From positions 1-14,026 of the forward strand of contig CAKPAL010000020.1 of NCBI GenBank assembly GCA_934132925.1: a stretch of DNA of 14,026 bases. The letters run 5' to 3'. Below, one piece after another: positions 1-7,430 of the stretch. Source of the stretch: an uncultured Bacilli bacterium (lineage in GTDB: Bacteria; Bacillota_I; Bacilli_A; RF39; UBA660). Position numbers and translations under genes: made by a program. How positions within the stretch are numbered: the first letter of the stretch is position 1; the number at the start of each line of letters is the position of its first letter. Below the pieces are notes generated by a model. That model saw only the letters and a program-made list of their open reading frames with translations. It ran no database searches and had not been told where the DNA came from.

Positions 1-1302
1 ACTTTTAAAAGGGCTACATTAAAAGCAAAGTTTATTTATGATACTAAAGATATGTTTTATAATAAAATCAAAGAAGAAGATATGGCTAATTTATTTAATA
101 ATATTGAAATGCCTCTTGCTAAAATATTAGCAGATATGGAAAGTACAGGTATTAGGGTAGATAAGAATGTCCTAATGGAAATGGGTACTGAAATGAAAAT
201 TAAAATTGAACTTTTGACAAAGGATATTTATAACTATGCCGGATGTGAGTTCAATATTAATTCTCCTAAACAACTTGGTGAAATTTTATTTGAAAAACTT
301 AATCTTCCGCATGATAGAGTAAAAAAGAATAGAAATGGTTATTCTACGGATGCTGATGTCTTGAAAAAACTTGAAGAATATCCTATCGTTAAGTGTATTC
401 TTGAGTATAGAGCTTTATCAAAACTTTATTCTACTTATGTCGAGGGAATGATTAATGTTATTAAAGAAGATGGTAAAATTCATACTATTTATACTCAAAC
501 ATTGACAAGAACTGGTAGACTTTCTTCTATCGAACCAAATTTACAAAATATTCCTATGAAAAGTGAATATGGTAGACTTATTAGAAAGGCTTTCTTACCT
601 GAAGATAATAGTGTTATTTTATCTTCGGACTATTCACAAATTGAACTTAGAGTTTTTGCTCATTTATCAGGAGTTAAAGAACTTATGGAAGCCTTCAATA
701 ACAATATTGACATTCATACGAAGACCGCTATGGACATATTCAATGTTCCTGCGGAAGGAGTTACAAAAAATATGCGTAGACAAGCAAAGGCTGTTAATTT
801 TGGTATTTTGTATGGTATAAGTAATTATGGTTTGGCTTCTGATCTTGATATTCCAGTAAAAGAAGCTAAGGTATTTATGGAAAAATACTTTGAAACATAT
901 CCTGGTGTTAAGGATTATATGAATAAAGAAATCGAAACTGCTAAAACTAATGGTTATGTTAAAACTATTATGAATAGAAAGAGAAATATTGAAGAACTAA
1001 AGAGTTCTAACTATGCAATTAGAAGTATGGGTGAGAGGATTGCTTTAAATACCCCTGTTCAAGGATCTGCTTCAGATATTTTAAAAAAAGCAATGGTAGA
1101 TATTGATAGAATTTTCAAAGAAAAGAAAATTAAAAGTAAAATGTTACTTCAAGTACATGACGAACTTATCTTTAATGTTTATAATGATGAAATTGATATT
1201 GTTAAGGAAATTATTTATAATACGATGAATAATGTTGTTAAATTAAATGTTCCTTTGGATGTTGATATTGAAACTGGTAATAATTGGTATGAGGCTAAAT
1301 AG
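1..1302 (+). CDS. polA: DNA polymerase I, C-terminal polymerase part (5' end outside window)
   Basis: Family A DNA polymerase, which fills gaps and replaces RNA primers during repair and lagging-strand synthesis. The frame is open from base 1, so the gene starts upstream; 433 codons of the C-terminal half are visible. All three polymerase motifs are present: motif A DYSQIELRVFAHLSG with the metal-binding Asp, motif B RRQAKAVNFGILYG (O-helix, with the Lys and Phe as in E. coli Pol I), and motif C QVHDELIF with the catalytic His-Asp. The TGRLSS and EPNLQNIP segments typical of the family lie before motif A. The 5' nuclease and any 3'-5' exonuclease domain are outside the window, so proofreading cannot be judged. 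The gene ends in TAG followed at once by a terminator containing a Noc-type palindrome; mutM follows on the same strand from its own promoter. Confidence 0.97.
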   Translation, partial: TFKRATLKAKFIYDTKDMFYNKIKEEDMANLFNNIEMPLAKILADMESTGIRVDKNVLMEMGTEMKIKIELLTKDIYNYAGCEFNINSPKQLGEILFEKLNLPHDRVKKNRNGYSTDADVLKKLEEYPIVKCILEYRALSKLYSTYVEGMINVIKEDGKIHTIYTQTLTRTGRLSSIEPNLQNIPMKSEYGRLIRKAFLPEDNSVILSSDYSQIELRVFAHLSGVKELMEAFNNNIDIHTKTAMDIFNVPAEGVTKNMRRQAKAVNFGILYGISNYGLASDLDIPVKEAKVFMEKYFETYPGVKDYMNKEIETAKTNGYVKTIMNRKRNIEELKSSNYAIRSMGERIALNTPVQGSASDILKKAMVDIDRIFKEKKIKSKMLLQVHDELIFNVYNDEIDIVKEIIYNTMNNVVKLNVPLDVDIETGNNWYEAK

Positions 1303-1304
1303 AT

Positions 1305-1351
1305 AGCAAAAATATTTCCCGGGAAATAATTTGGGAAATATTTTTATTGCT
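1305..1351 (+). terminator. Terminator after polA
   Basis: Perfect 13-bp inverted repeat AAAAATATTTCCC (1308-1320) and GGGAAATATTTTT (1333-1345) around a 12-nt loop. AGCAA/TTGCT flanks can lengthen the stem across a small bulge. The U-run is part of the 3' arm, starting two bases after the polA stop. The 5' arm and loop together contain the palindrome at 1313-1328. Confidence 0.75.
1314..1327. promoter_or_regulatory. Noc-type binding site (NBS), copy 1
   Basis: ATTTCCCGGGAAAT, a perfect 14-bp palindrome (16 bp with flanking T/A), identical to the consensus described for the Bacillus subtilis nucleoid occlusion protein Noc. Noc, a ParB paralogue, binds many such sites and blocks division over the nucleoid. 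CCCGGG is very rare in this AT-rich sequence, and its only other copy is at 13953-13966. That a Noc protein exists in this organism is inference. Confidence 0.7.
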
Positions 1352-1511
1352 CATCTAGAGATTATTGCTAGTATTAAATTGAATAGAGTATTGATTTTAG
1401 AATTTAAAACTTACAATTTTTCATTAAAATTTTTTAACTTGGATGAATAGGAAAAGAGTATAGGTTCAGAGTGAAAAAATAGAAATATATCTTTATTTAA
1501 TTTGTTTTTTC

Positions 1512-1520
1512 TGATAAAAT
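1512..1520 (+). promoter_or_regulatory. Putative mutM promoter, extended -10
   Basis: TGATAAAAT reads as an extended -10 (TGn plus TAAAAT, five of six to TATAAT). No good -35 is seen about 17 bases upstream. It would give a leader of roughly 14 nt with the SD AGGTGAT just before mutM. Confidence 0.5.
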
Positions 1521-1540
1521 ATTTATAGTGAGGTGATGTT

Positions 1541-2365
1541 ATGCCAGAACTACCTGAAGTAGAAACGGTTAAACAGTCTTTAAAATTGAGACTTTTAGGA
1601 AAGAAAATAATTAGAACTACAGTTTTATGGGACAATATTATTGCATATCCAAGTAAAGAAAAGTTTATTAAAGAAACTGCCGATAAAACAATCAATGATA
1701 TTAAAAGAAGAGGTAAGTTTTTAATGTTTGACTTGGAAGAATATTATCTTTTATCACATCTTCGTATGGAAGGTAAGTATTTTTTTAAGGATAATAGTGA
1801 ACCTATATTGAAACATGAACATGTTATTTTTGATTTAGATGATGGTACTGAACTTAGATATATGGATACTCGAAAGTTTGGTAAAATGTATCTTATAAAA
1901 AAAGAAGATATTAATAATATTGGTCCTTTAAAGGATTTGGGTTTAGAACCTTGGGATGAAAATTTAAATAGTGCTTATTTAATTGAAAATTATAAGAATA
2001 AAAAGCTTCCTATTAAGAGTGTTTTACTTGACCAAAGTATTATTGTTGGTATTGGAAATATTTATGCTGACGAAATATTGTTCTTGGCAAAAATCAATCC
2101 AGTTAGACCTGCTAATGAAATAAGTAAAAAAGAAGCTGATCTTATTATTAAATATACGAGAGAAGTTTTAGAAAAGGCCATTAAGAAAGGTGGTACTACA
2201 ATTAGAACTTATAGTTCAGTTGATGGTGTTCATGGTTTATTTCAGAATGAACTATTAGTACATGGTAAAGATAAAGAAAATTGTCCTAATTGTGGAAGTC
2301 CTATTTATAAAATAAAGGTTGGCGGTAGAGGAACTTATTATTGTGAAAAGTGTCAAAATAAATAA
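1541..2365 (+). CDS. mutM: Formamidopyrimidine-DNA glycosylase (Fpg/MutM)
   Basis: Bifunctional base-excision repair enzyme: removes 8-oxoguanine and formamidopyrimidines and cuts the abasic site by beta/delta elimination. The 274-aa length is normal. The N-terminus MPELPEVETV places the catalytic proline at position 2 after Met removal, with Glu next to it. K59 in RRGKF matches the conserved catalytic-domain lysine, M76 in LRMEGKY the void-filling Met, and DTRKFG the Arg-x-Phe wedge. The helix-two-turn-helix is in GIGNIYADEILF. A complete C-terminal zinc finger follows: CPNC, then GRGTYYC and EKC. The start is fixed by the conserved N-terminus and the SD AGGTGAT (1531-1537). In many Bacilli mutM follows polA and precedes coaE; here the polA link is kept but coaE does not follow. 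Confidence 0.97.
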   Translation: MPELPEVETVKQSLKLRLLGKKIIRTTVLWDNIIAYPSKEKFIKETADKTINDIKRRGKFLMFDLEEYYLLSHLRMEGKYFFKDNSEPILKHEHVIFDLDDGTELRYMDTRKFGKMYLIKKEDINNIGPLKDLGLEPWDENLNSAYLIENYKNKKLPIKSVLLDQSIIVGIGNIYADEILFLAKINPVRPANEISKKEADLIIKYTREVLEKAIKKGGTTIRTYSSVDGVHGLFQNELLVHGKDKENCPNCGSPIYKIKVGGRGTYYCEKCQNK

Positions 2366-2379
2366 TTATATATTAAAAT

Positions 2380-2404
2380 AGTAACTTTAATGGTTACTTT
2401 TTTT
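2380..2404 (+). terminator. Terminator after mutM
   Basis: AGTAAC (2380-2385), 7-nt loop, GTTACT (2393-2398), then a run of T to 2404. The 6-bp stem is short. It overlaps the stop codon of the convergent tmcAL gene, so both genes end within the same 20 bases and it may serve both directions weakly. Confidence 0.6.
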
Positions 2405-3533
2405 GAACTATAATAGGTTTATTTCTATATTCTGCTAAAAGAAGTTCATTTCCAATTATTAAAGAATAAATTTTTGTTATTCTTAATTCAATATCTAATA
2501 CTTTAGATATATTTTTTTTATATCCTGTTATTAAAGGGACATCTAATTCTTTTTTTATTTTATTTAAATAACGTTTACCATTAGTAGAAAAACCTAGTAG
2601 TCTAATATAATCAATATTTATATTTTGTGCTTCTTCTTTAGTAAATGATGTCAAAATATGAAGAAGCATTCTTGATATCTTATTATAAGTATATCTTTTT
2701 GTTTTTATATTATTTATTAATTCTTCATAAGTAGTACTTTTGGCTATATACTTTATTATACGGCCTTCGATGCCTTCATCTACTGTTTGATAGTTATTTA
2801 AGTTGTCCCCATTTATAACTATTTGATATTTTAAAAGAGGTAAAAATTTATTCATATCAACTTTATATAATTGTTCTTTAGAATATGGTATAAGGTTAGC
2901 AATATCTTTATTTTCTAAATATAACTTACGAATATTTGAAGCTGATGTGATATTATTATTTATTTCTGCTCCATGGTATGAAGATGTTCTTTTAATATTT
3001 TCATATTTAATTTGATAGTTATTGGACTTTATTTCTTTGATGTAAGATAAGGCAAGTAAATCATTTGGAGTGGCTACTACTTGTCCAGTTAAGTCTTCTA
3101 GAGCTTTATTAGTGGCAGTTGGATAGTTTAATCCTTTCGAAAGATATAATTTTACTAGTTTGTGATATTCTTTATTATTTAATTGAAGGTCCGCTGATAA
3201 TGATAGTTCATTTAGATTATCTCTTTCTGTTCCAAATATTATTCTAGTTACTTTTAGTTTATTTAAAAGTGAGATAGCTCCTTTGGCAAAAATATCTGAT
3301 GATTGAGTGGCGTATACAAATGGTAATTCTATTACGATATCAATATGATTATCTAGTGCTATTTTGGTTTTTGTCCATTTATTTAATATTGATACTGTGC
3401 CACGCTGAGTAAATGTAGAAGAAACAACCGCTACTAAAATGCTATCAGGATATTTTTCTTTTATTTTTTGTATTTGATATAGATGCCCATTATGAAATGG
3501 GTTATATTCTGCTACTATTCCAATTATCTCCAT
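2394..3533 (-). CDS. tmcAL: tRNA(Met) cytidine acetate ligase TmcAL (YlbM family)
   Basis: TmcAL makes N4-acetylcytidine at the wobble position (C34) of elongator tRNA-Met from acetate and ATP through acetyl-adenylate; it is the Firmicutes counterpart of TmcA. The 379-aa protein opens with MEIIGIVAEYNPFHNGH, the nucleotidyltransferase HxGH motif at residues 14-17 in the setting EYNPFHNGH that is characteristic of the family. The second motif is TSASNIRK, matching the S-x-S-x-I-R nucleotide loop. The basic C-terminal half fits tRNA binding. I chose ATG at 3533 because the SD GGTGA lies about 6 nt upstream; the GTG at 3542 lies inside that SD. The gene has its own promoter, divergent from the glycosyltransferase, and converges on mutM. 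Confidence 0.92.
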   Translation of the reverse strand: MEIIGIVAEYNPFHNGHLYQIQKIKEKYPDSILVAVVSSTFTQRGTVSILNKWTKTKIALDNHIDIVIELPFVYATQSSDIFAKGAISLLNKLKVTRIIFGTERDNLNELSLSADLQLNNKEYHKLVKLYLSKGLNYPTATNKALEDLTGQVVATPNDLLALSYIKEIKSNNYQIKYENIKRTSSYHGAEINNNITSASNIRKLYLENKDIANLIPYSKEQLYKVDMNKFLPLLKYQIVINGDNLNNYQTVDEGIEGRIIKYIAKSTTYEELINNIKTKRYTYNKISRMLLHILTSFTKEEAQNINIDYIRLLGFSTNGKRYLNKIKKELDVPLITGYKKNISKVLDIELRITKIYSLIIGNELLLAEYRNKPIIVQKK

Positions 3534-3549
3534 AATTATCACCGGTTAT

Positions 3550-3578
3550 ATAATATCATATTTAATGGAATTATTCAA
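3550..3578 (-). promoter_or_regulatory. Promoter of tmcAL
   Basis: Read on the minus strand: TTGAAT (3578-3573), 17-bp spacer, TATTAT (3555-3550), each close to the sigma-A consensus. It gives a very short leader before the SD of tmcAL. Confidence 0.65.
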
Positions 3579-3594
3579 ACTTTTTTTATTTTTG

Positions 3595-3623
3595 TTGTAT
3601 TAAATGTTAATATATGATACAAT
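3595..3623 (+). promoter_or_regulatory. Promoter of the glycosyltransferase gene
   Basis: TTGTAT (3595-3600), 17-bp spacer, TACAAT (3618-3623) preceded by TGA as an extended -10. It lies back to back with the tmcAL promoter in a gap of about 120 bp. Confidence 0.65.
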
Positions 3624-3655
3624 ATTTTTGTAATTTTGAAGTGAGGGTGTATGTG

Positions 3656-5167
3656 ATGTATTTTTTTAATATTATTAATTCAATAGGAGATTCTTACCTA
3701 GAATGGAAAAATGTATATAATGTTATTGGTAAGATTTTAACTATTATGTTTGCTTATAAATCTCTTTATTGGCTTATTGGAGTATTTTTTACTAGAAAAT
3801 TTAAACCTGCAAAGAATAAGCATAAATATGCAATCTTGATAGCCGCGAGAAATGAAGAGAAGGTTATCGGTAATTTATTAGACAGTATAAAAAAACAAGA
3901 TTATCCAAAAGAGCTTCTTACTACTTTTGTAGTAGCAGATAATTGTACTGATAATACAGCTGATGTTGTTAGAAATAAAGGTGCTATTTGTTATGAAAGA
4001 TTTGATGAAGAACATAAAACTAAAGGATTTGCTCTTCAATATCTTTTAGAGAGAATAGGCGAAGATTATGGTAGAATGAGTTTTGAAGGTTACTTTATTT
4101 TTGATGCAGATAATTTACTTAATAAAAATTATATATCTAAAATGAATGATGCTTTTGATTCTGGTGAAAAGATTATTACTTCTTATCGTAATACTAAAAA
4201 TTTTGATGAAAACTGGATTGCTTCAACCTATGCTATTCATTGGCTTAGATCGATTAGATGTAATCATAGGGCTAGATCAGTCTTACACTTGGCAACAAAC
4301 ATTCAGGGTACTGGTTTTTTGTTTACTAATGAAATTGTTAGAGATGGTTGGAAATATACCTCACTTACTGAAGATAGGGCTCTTACGGCAGATGCGGTAG
4401 CACAAGGATATCAAATTACTTATAATGATGAAGCAATGTTTTATGATGAGCAACCTACAAGTTTAAAAATTGCCTTAAGGCAGAGACTTAGATGGTCAAA
4501 GGGTCATTTATTAGCCTTCTGCGAATCTGGACCTTATTTATTTCTTAATATTTTCTTTGGTAAGTTGTTTATTAAGACTAGATGGAGAGATGTTCAAAAG
4601 AAGGAATGCAAGTCTTTTAAAGATGTTATTTTAAAAGTAGGTGAATCAATAAGACATAGATTTGCTTCTTATGATACTTTACTTCAATTAACACCTTTTT
4701 CGGTATTTAATTTAGCTAGGTGGCTAATTGTTATTGTGGTTATGAGTAGCTGCTACTACTATAATTATGGTATTAATAGTATCGATTTACTTAGTGGTGG
4801 TACTTATTTAGCAAAGGGTCTTAGAGATTTATTTTCTATTAAAATAAGTATCGATCCTGGTGTTAATGCTTTATTTGTTGGTATGCTTACTTCTATTTGG
4901 CTTCGATTATTTTATAGAATAGGTATGTATTTTGAAAATATGTGGGTAGCTGTTTATATATTTATTATAGAAAGAAAAAATATTAAAAAGATGCCATTTA
5001 AAAAGAAGGTTTTATATACCTTTACTTGGCCTATATTTGATATTATTGGTAGATATACAACTTATGCTGCTTTGTTTATGAAAGTTACTTGGAAGCCTAT
5101 TCCTCATGATAGTAAGATTACTATTGATGATATTGACAATGATAGTAAGAATATAAATAATAATTAA
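3656..5167 (+). CDS. Membrane-bound family 2 glycosyltransferase
   Basis: Inverting GT2 enzyme of the large membrane-anchored type (cellulose or hyaluronan synthase-like fold), moving a sugar from a nucleotide donor at the cytoplasmic face. Order in the 503-aa protein: one N-terminal membrane helix (about 24-46); the catalytic domain beginning AILIAARNEE; VVADNCTDNTADVV as the donor-binding turn; DADN at 150-153 as the DxD metal motif; TED at 238-240 with the catalytic-base Asp; RQRLRW at 275-280, the (Q/R)xxRW motif of processive synthases; then several C-terminal hydrophobic segments (about 345-370, 405-440 and 470-490). Start at ATG 3656 after SD GAGGGTG; an upstream in-frame ATG at 3614 lies inside the promoter. 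The sugar and product are unknown. It converges on the LtaS-type gene, which suggests but does not prove a cell-envelope glycan or glycolipid role. Confidence 0.85.
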   Translation: MYFFNIINSIGDSYLEWKNVYNVIGKILTIMFAYKSLYWLIGVFFTRKFKPAKNKHKYAILIAARNEEKVIGNLLDSIKKQDYPKELLTTFVVADNCTDNTADVVRNKGAICYERFDEEHKTKGFALQYLLERIGEDYGRMSFEGYFIFDADNLLNKNYISKMNDAFDSGEKIITSYRNTKNFDENWIASTYAIHWLRSIRCNHRARSVLHLATNIQGTGFLFTNEIVRDGWKYTSLTEDRALTADAVAQGYQITYNDEAMFYDEQPTSLKIALRQRLRWSKGHLLAFCESGPYLFLNIFFGKLFIKTRWRDVQKKECKSFKDVILKVGESIRHRFASYDTLLQLTPFSVFNLARWLIVIVVMSSCYYYNYGINSIDLLSGGTYLAKGLRDLFSIKISIDPGVNALFVGMLTSIWLRLFYRIGMYFENMWVAVYIFIIERKNIKKMPFKKKVLYTFTWPIFDIIGRYTTYAALFMKVTWKPIPHDSKITIDDIDNDSKNINNN

Positions 5168-5184
5168 TAATGCTATTGATATAA

Positions 5185-5215
5185 AAAAAGTTCATATTTC
5201 TGTTATGAACTTTTT
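5185..5215. terminator. Bidirectional terminator between the glycosyltransferase and ltaS-type genes
   Basis: AAAAAGTTCATA (5185-5196), 7-nt loop, TATGAACTTTTT (5204-5215): a perfect 12-bp inverted repeat with A-tract and T-tract arms, so it works on both strands. The 3' end of the minus-strand sulfatase gene (stop at 5216-5214) touches it. Confidence 0.85.
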
Positions 5216-7190
5216 ATATTTGTTTATTTTTATTTGCTTCTATTTTTTTGAAGTAATTGTATTTTAAAGTTAAATCGTTCTTTCTAATTATGTAGTTTAT
5301 ATAGTAGTTTTTATCTTCTAATGCTATTGGATCAATAGTTTTATTATTTGTTACTGTTCCACCATCTACATATACATTTCCATCGTACCAAGAATAATCA
5401 CTAAAGAAGACAATACCATGATAATTGTTATTTAGAGCATCTTCTCCTATATAATAATTTGGATGATATTCTAGACCAAATAGATTTAGTAGTGTAGGCA
5501 TGATATTTAATTGGGATGTTACTGATGTTATTTTTTTCTTGGTTTCTCCATTGTCCCATATAAAGAATGGAGTCTTATTTATTAGATTATTACCTGTTTC
5601 TTTATATTTATCTAATATTGTTTGATCAGATAATGTGTATAGATAGTGATCTGTAAATACTACTATTACAGTATTTTCAAGTAAACCTTTTTCTTGTAAT
5701 GTATTAAGTAACAGTTCTACCATATAATCTGTTTCTTTTGCTTGTCTCCTAGCACAATCTTCCTCAGTCATTTCTGGTAGGATATAGTAATTCGGTAATT
5801 CTTCTAGATTTTCTTCTTTTAAAATGTCTTCAATTACTAATTTTTTACATACTCCTTTTTCTGTTGTAAATGGTAAGTGACCAGAATATGTTATGATGTA
5901 ATCAACGAATTTTTCACTATTAAACATTTTCTCTTGAAAAGTTTCATTTAGTATTAATTCTCTATCTAATGTATAACTATCATCTTTGTAGGTTCCTAAA
6001 TCTTTTAAACCATAATAATTTTCATAACCCCAATTTTTATAATTTGTACCTCTCGAATAATACTCACTATCATTCATGTGAAAGGCATTAACACTATAAT
6101 CTGATGCTTTGAAAAGATTGGCTAATGAATATGGAAAATAATTTTTATTAAATGTATAAGCATTTTGTGTATATGATAATGGGGTAATAAAACCAGTGTT
6201 TACTGCAAACTCTGAATTAAATGTTGAGCCTCCTCCATTATAATATGAGTAATGATTAGTGAAGTTTATTGAATTGTTCATCATATTATATAGTGTTGGA
6301 GTATCTTTTTCAGTTATTAACCAATTATCTATACCTTCTAATTGAAGTAAGATAAGATTTTTATCTTTGTATTTGCCGGTATAACTTGTACTATAATTTT
6401 CTTCTTCTTTATTGTATTCTTCTTCAAGGAAGTTTATATCTTCGTAATTATTTGATTTCTTTGTTTTAACAAATGTTATATAAAAGTTCCTGACACTATA
6501 TTCATATATTCCTGATACCATCATACTCTTGTTATTATCGTTGAAATTGATGTAAATATTACGGGGATTTCTCCAAGTGCTCCAACTTAAGGAATCGTTT
6601 GCTTTTCCTAAAAATAATGGGGTAATTGTATGAACTATTAGGAAAAGAAAAAATACTTTGATTATTGATTTTAAATTGGTTTGATTATTTCCTTTAAAAT
6701 ATTTTAAACCAAATATGAAGAAAATTATGATTATTATACTTGATATATATACCCATATATTACAGTTTAAAATGGCATCCATAAAGTATTCAGAACCTTC
6801 ACTTGCTAATAAGATTAAACTAAAGTCAAAGAAAGTATCGGTCATTGAATAATAGATGTTATTAGTAATAAATAAGGCAAATGAAATAATAAATAATGAT
6901 ATATATAATATTTTGCCTTTCTTTTTCTCTAATAATAATGAAGATGCTACTCCTAATGTAATATATGATAATGTGAATAAGATAGGAACTAATCTTAATA
7001 TTCCATAAAAATGTATTTTATGTCCTAATATTCTTGTTAGAATATCTATTAAAATAAATGGTAAAGAAACTATTAGTACATAATAATATTTTAAAGTAAA
7101 TTTTTTTATGTTTTGTTTTAGTTCTTCTTTATTTATTTTGAGTTTATATTTTTTTTTGGCCTTTTTATTTCTTTTTATTTCTTTTTTCAT
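5214..7190 (-). CDS. ltaS: LtaS-type phosphoglycerol transferase (membrane sulfatase family)
   Basis: Lipoteichoic-acid-synthase-like enzyme: in LtaS the extracellular domain takes glycerol phosphate from phosphatidylglycerol through a Thr intermediate and builds the polyglycerol-phosphate chain. The 658-aa protein has a very basic cytoplasmic N-terminus (1-34), five membrane helices (about 36-55, 62-86, 92-115, 146-164, 177-194), a linker, then a sulfatase domain from about 276. Active-site residues can be placed: Glu285 in LLQLEG, nucleophile Thr323 in GGGSTFNSEF, His438 in TYSGH, and Asp514-His515 in FTDHY, matching the Mn-binding set of LtaS. Start ATG after SD GGTGAT; own promoter. No clear AxA signal-peptidase site is visible after helix 5. 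Relatives in this family also act as glycolipid-specific primases or on other envelope polymers, so the exact product is open. Confidence 0.87.
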   Translation of the reverse strand: MKKEIKRNKKAKKKYKLKINKEELKQNIKKFTLKYYYVLIVSLPFILIDILTRILGHKIHFYGILRLVPILFTLSYITLGVASSLLLEKKKGKILYISLFIISFALFITNNIYYSMTDTFFDFSLILLASEGSEYFMDAILNCNIWVYISSIIIIIFFIFGLKYFKGNNQTNLKSIIKVFFLFLIVHTITPLFLGKANDSLSWSTWRNPRNIYINFNDNNKSMMVSGIYEYSVRNFYITFVKTKKSNNYEDINFLEEEYNKEEENYSTSYTGKYKDKNLILLQLEGIDNWLITEKDTPTLYNMMNNSINFTNHYSYYNGGGSTFNSEFAVNTGFITPLSYTQNAYTFNKNYFPYSLANLFKASDYSVNAFHMNDSEYYSRGTNYKNWGYENYYGLKDLGTYKDDSYTLDRELILNETFQEKMFNSEKFVDYIITYSGHLPFTTEKGVCKKLVIEDILKEENLEELPNYYILPEMTEEDCARRQAKETDYMVELLLNTLQEKGLLENTVIVVFTDHYLYTLSDQTILDKYKETGNNLINKTPFFIWDNGETKKKITSVTSQLNIMPTLLNLFGLEYHPNYYIGEDALNNNYHGIVFFSDYSWYDGNVYVDGGTVTNNKTIDPIALEDKNYYINYIIRKNDLTLKYNYFKKIEANKNKQI

Positions 7191-7210
7191 TTACATCACC
7201 ACTACTTGAG

Positions 7211-7239
7211 ATTATACTATATATTTAGTTTTTTGTAAA
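7211..7239 (-). promoter_or_regulatory. Promoter of the ltaS-type gene
   Basis: Read on the minus strand: TTTACA (7239-7234), 17-bp spacer, TATAAT (7216-7211). The strong match gives a leader of about 14 nt ending in SD GGTGAT. The hairpin array at 7269-7327 is upstream of this promoter and so is not in this gene's leader. Confidence 0.75.
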
Positions 7240-7268
7240 TATTTGTAGAAAAATCAATTTAAAATTGT

Positions 7269-7390
7269 TAATTTAGAGACTAGTATAGGCTCTAAATTAT
7301 TATAGAAAGACCTTAGGCTTTCTATAACTGTGAGAGACTACAGGCTCGAACTTTGAAAAATAAATGAAAAGTTCTTTATTTTTTTTTATT
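7269..7390. ncRNA. Tandem-hairpin element, possible small RNA
   Basis: Hairpin 1: perfect 10-bp stem 7269-7278/7290-7299, loop ACTAGTATAGG. Hairpin 2: perfect 10-bp stem 7300-7309/7318-7327, loop ACCTTAGG. Hairpin 3: short stem GAG/CTC 7334-7336/7345-7347, loop ACTACAGG. All loops start AC, end AGG, and are closed by a G-C pair, so a GAC...AGGC core recurs three times at nearly regular spacing. A terminator-like hairpin follows at 7348-7390. The element lies between two divergent promoters, so it is in neither gene's leader. Nothing in it reads as protein. The terminator favours plus-strand transcription, but I see no strong plus-strand promoter upstream. It could instead be a DNA-level element. 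I do not recognise a known RNA family. Confidence 0.4.
7348..7390 (+). terminator. Terminator-like hairpin before herA
   Basis: GAACTTT (7348-7354), 13-nt A-rich loop, AAAGTTC (7368-7374), then a T-rich tract (7375-7390). No plus-strand protein gene ends upstream (the neighbour ltaS runs the other way), so whatever it terminates must start in this intergenic region. Confidence 0.5.
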
Positions 7391-7391
7391 T

Positions 7392-7403
7392 GTATAGTAT
7401 AAT
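7392..7403 (+). promoter_or_regulatory. Promoter of the HerA-like gene (-10)
   Basis: A perfect TATAAT at 7398-7403 in the context GTATAGTATAAT. The -35 region falls in the T-rich tail of the preceding terminator (TTTATT at 7375-7380) and is weak. The leader has SD GAAAGAAGGG before ATG 7431. Confidence 0.55.
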
Positions 7404-7430
7404 TTATTTAGAATAGAAAGAAGGGTGCAT

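Noticed and set aside
1314..1327. Reading the two CCCGGG palindromes as parS sites.
   Set aside because: The ParB site is TGTTTCACGTGAAACA; these differ symmetrically at the centre (CCGG instead of ACGT) and at the outer G/C, and match the Noc consensus exactly. No CACGTG site was found in the window.
1411..1695. 94-codon open frame on the minus strand across the polA-mutM gap.
   Set aside because: It overlaps the well-supported mutM start and has no recognisable domain or SD; treated as a shadow of AT-rich sequence.
3614..3655. Longer N-terminus of the glycosyltransferase from ATG 3614.
   Set aside because: This ATG is inside the -10 promoter region, and a good SD (GAGGGTG) lies in front of ATG 3656.
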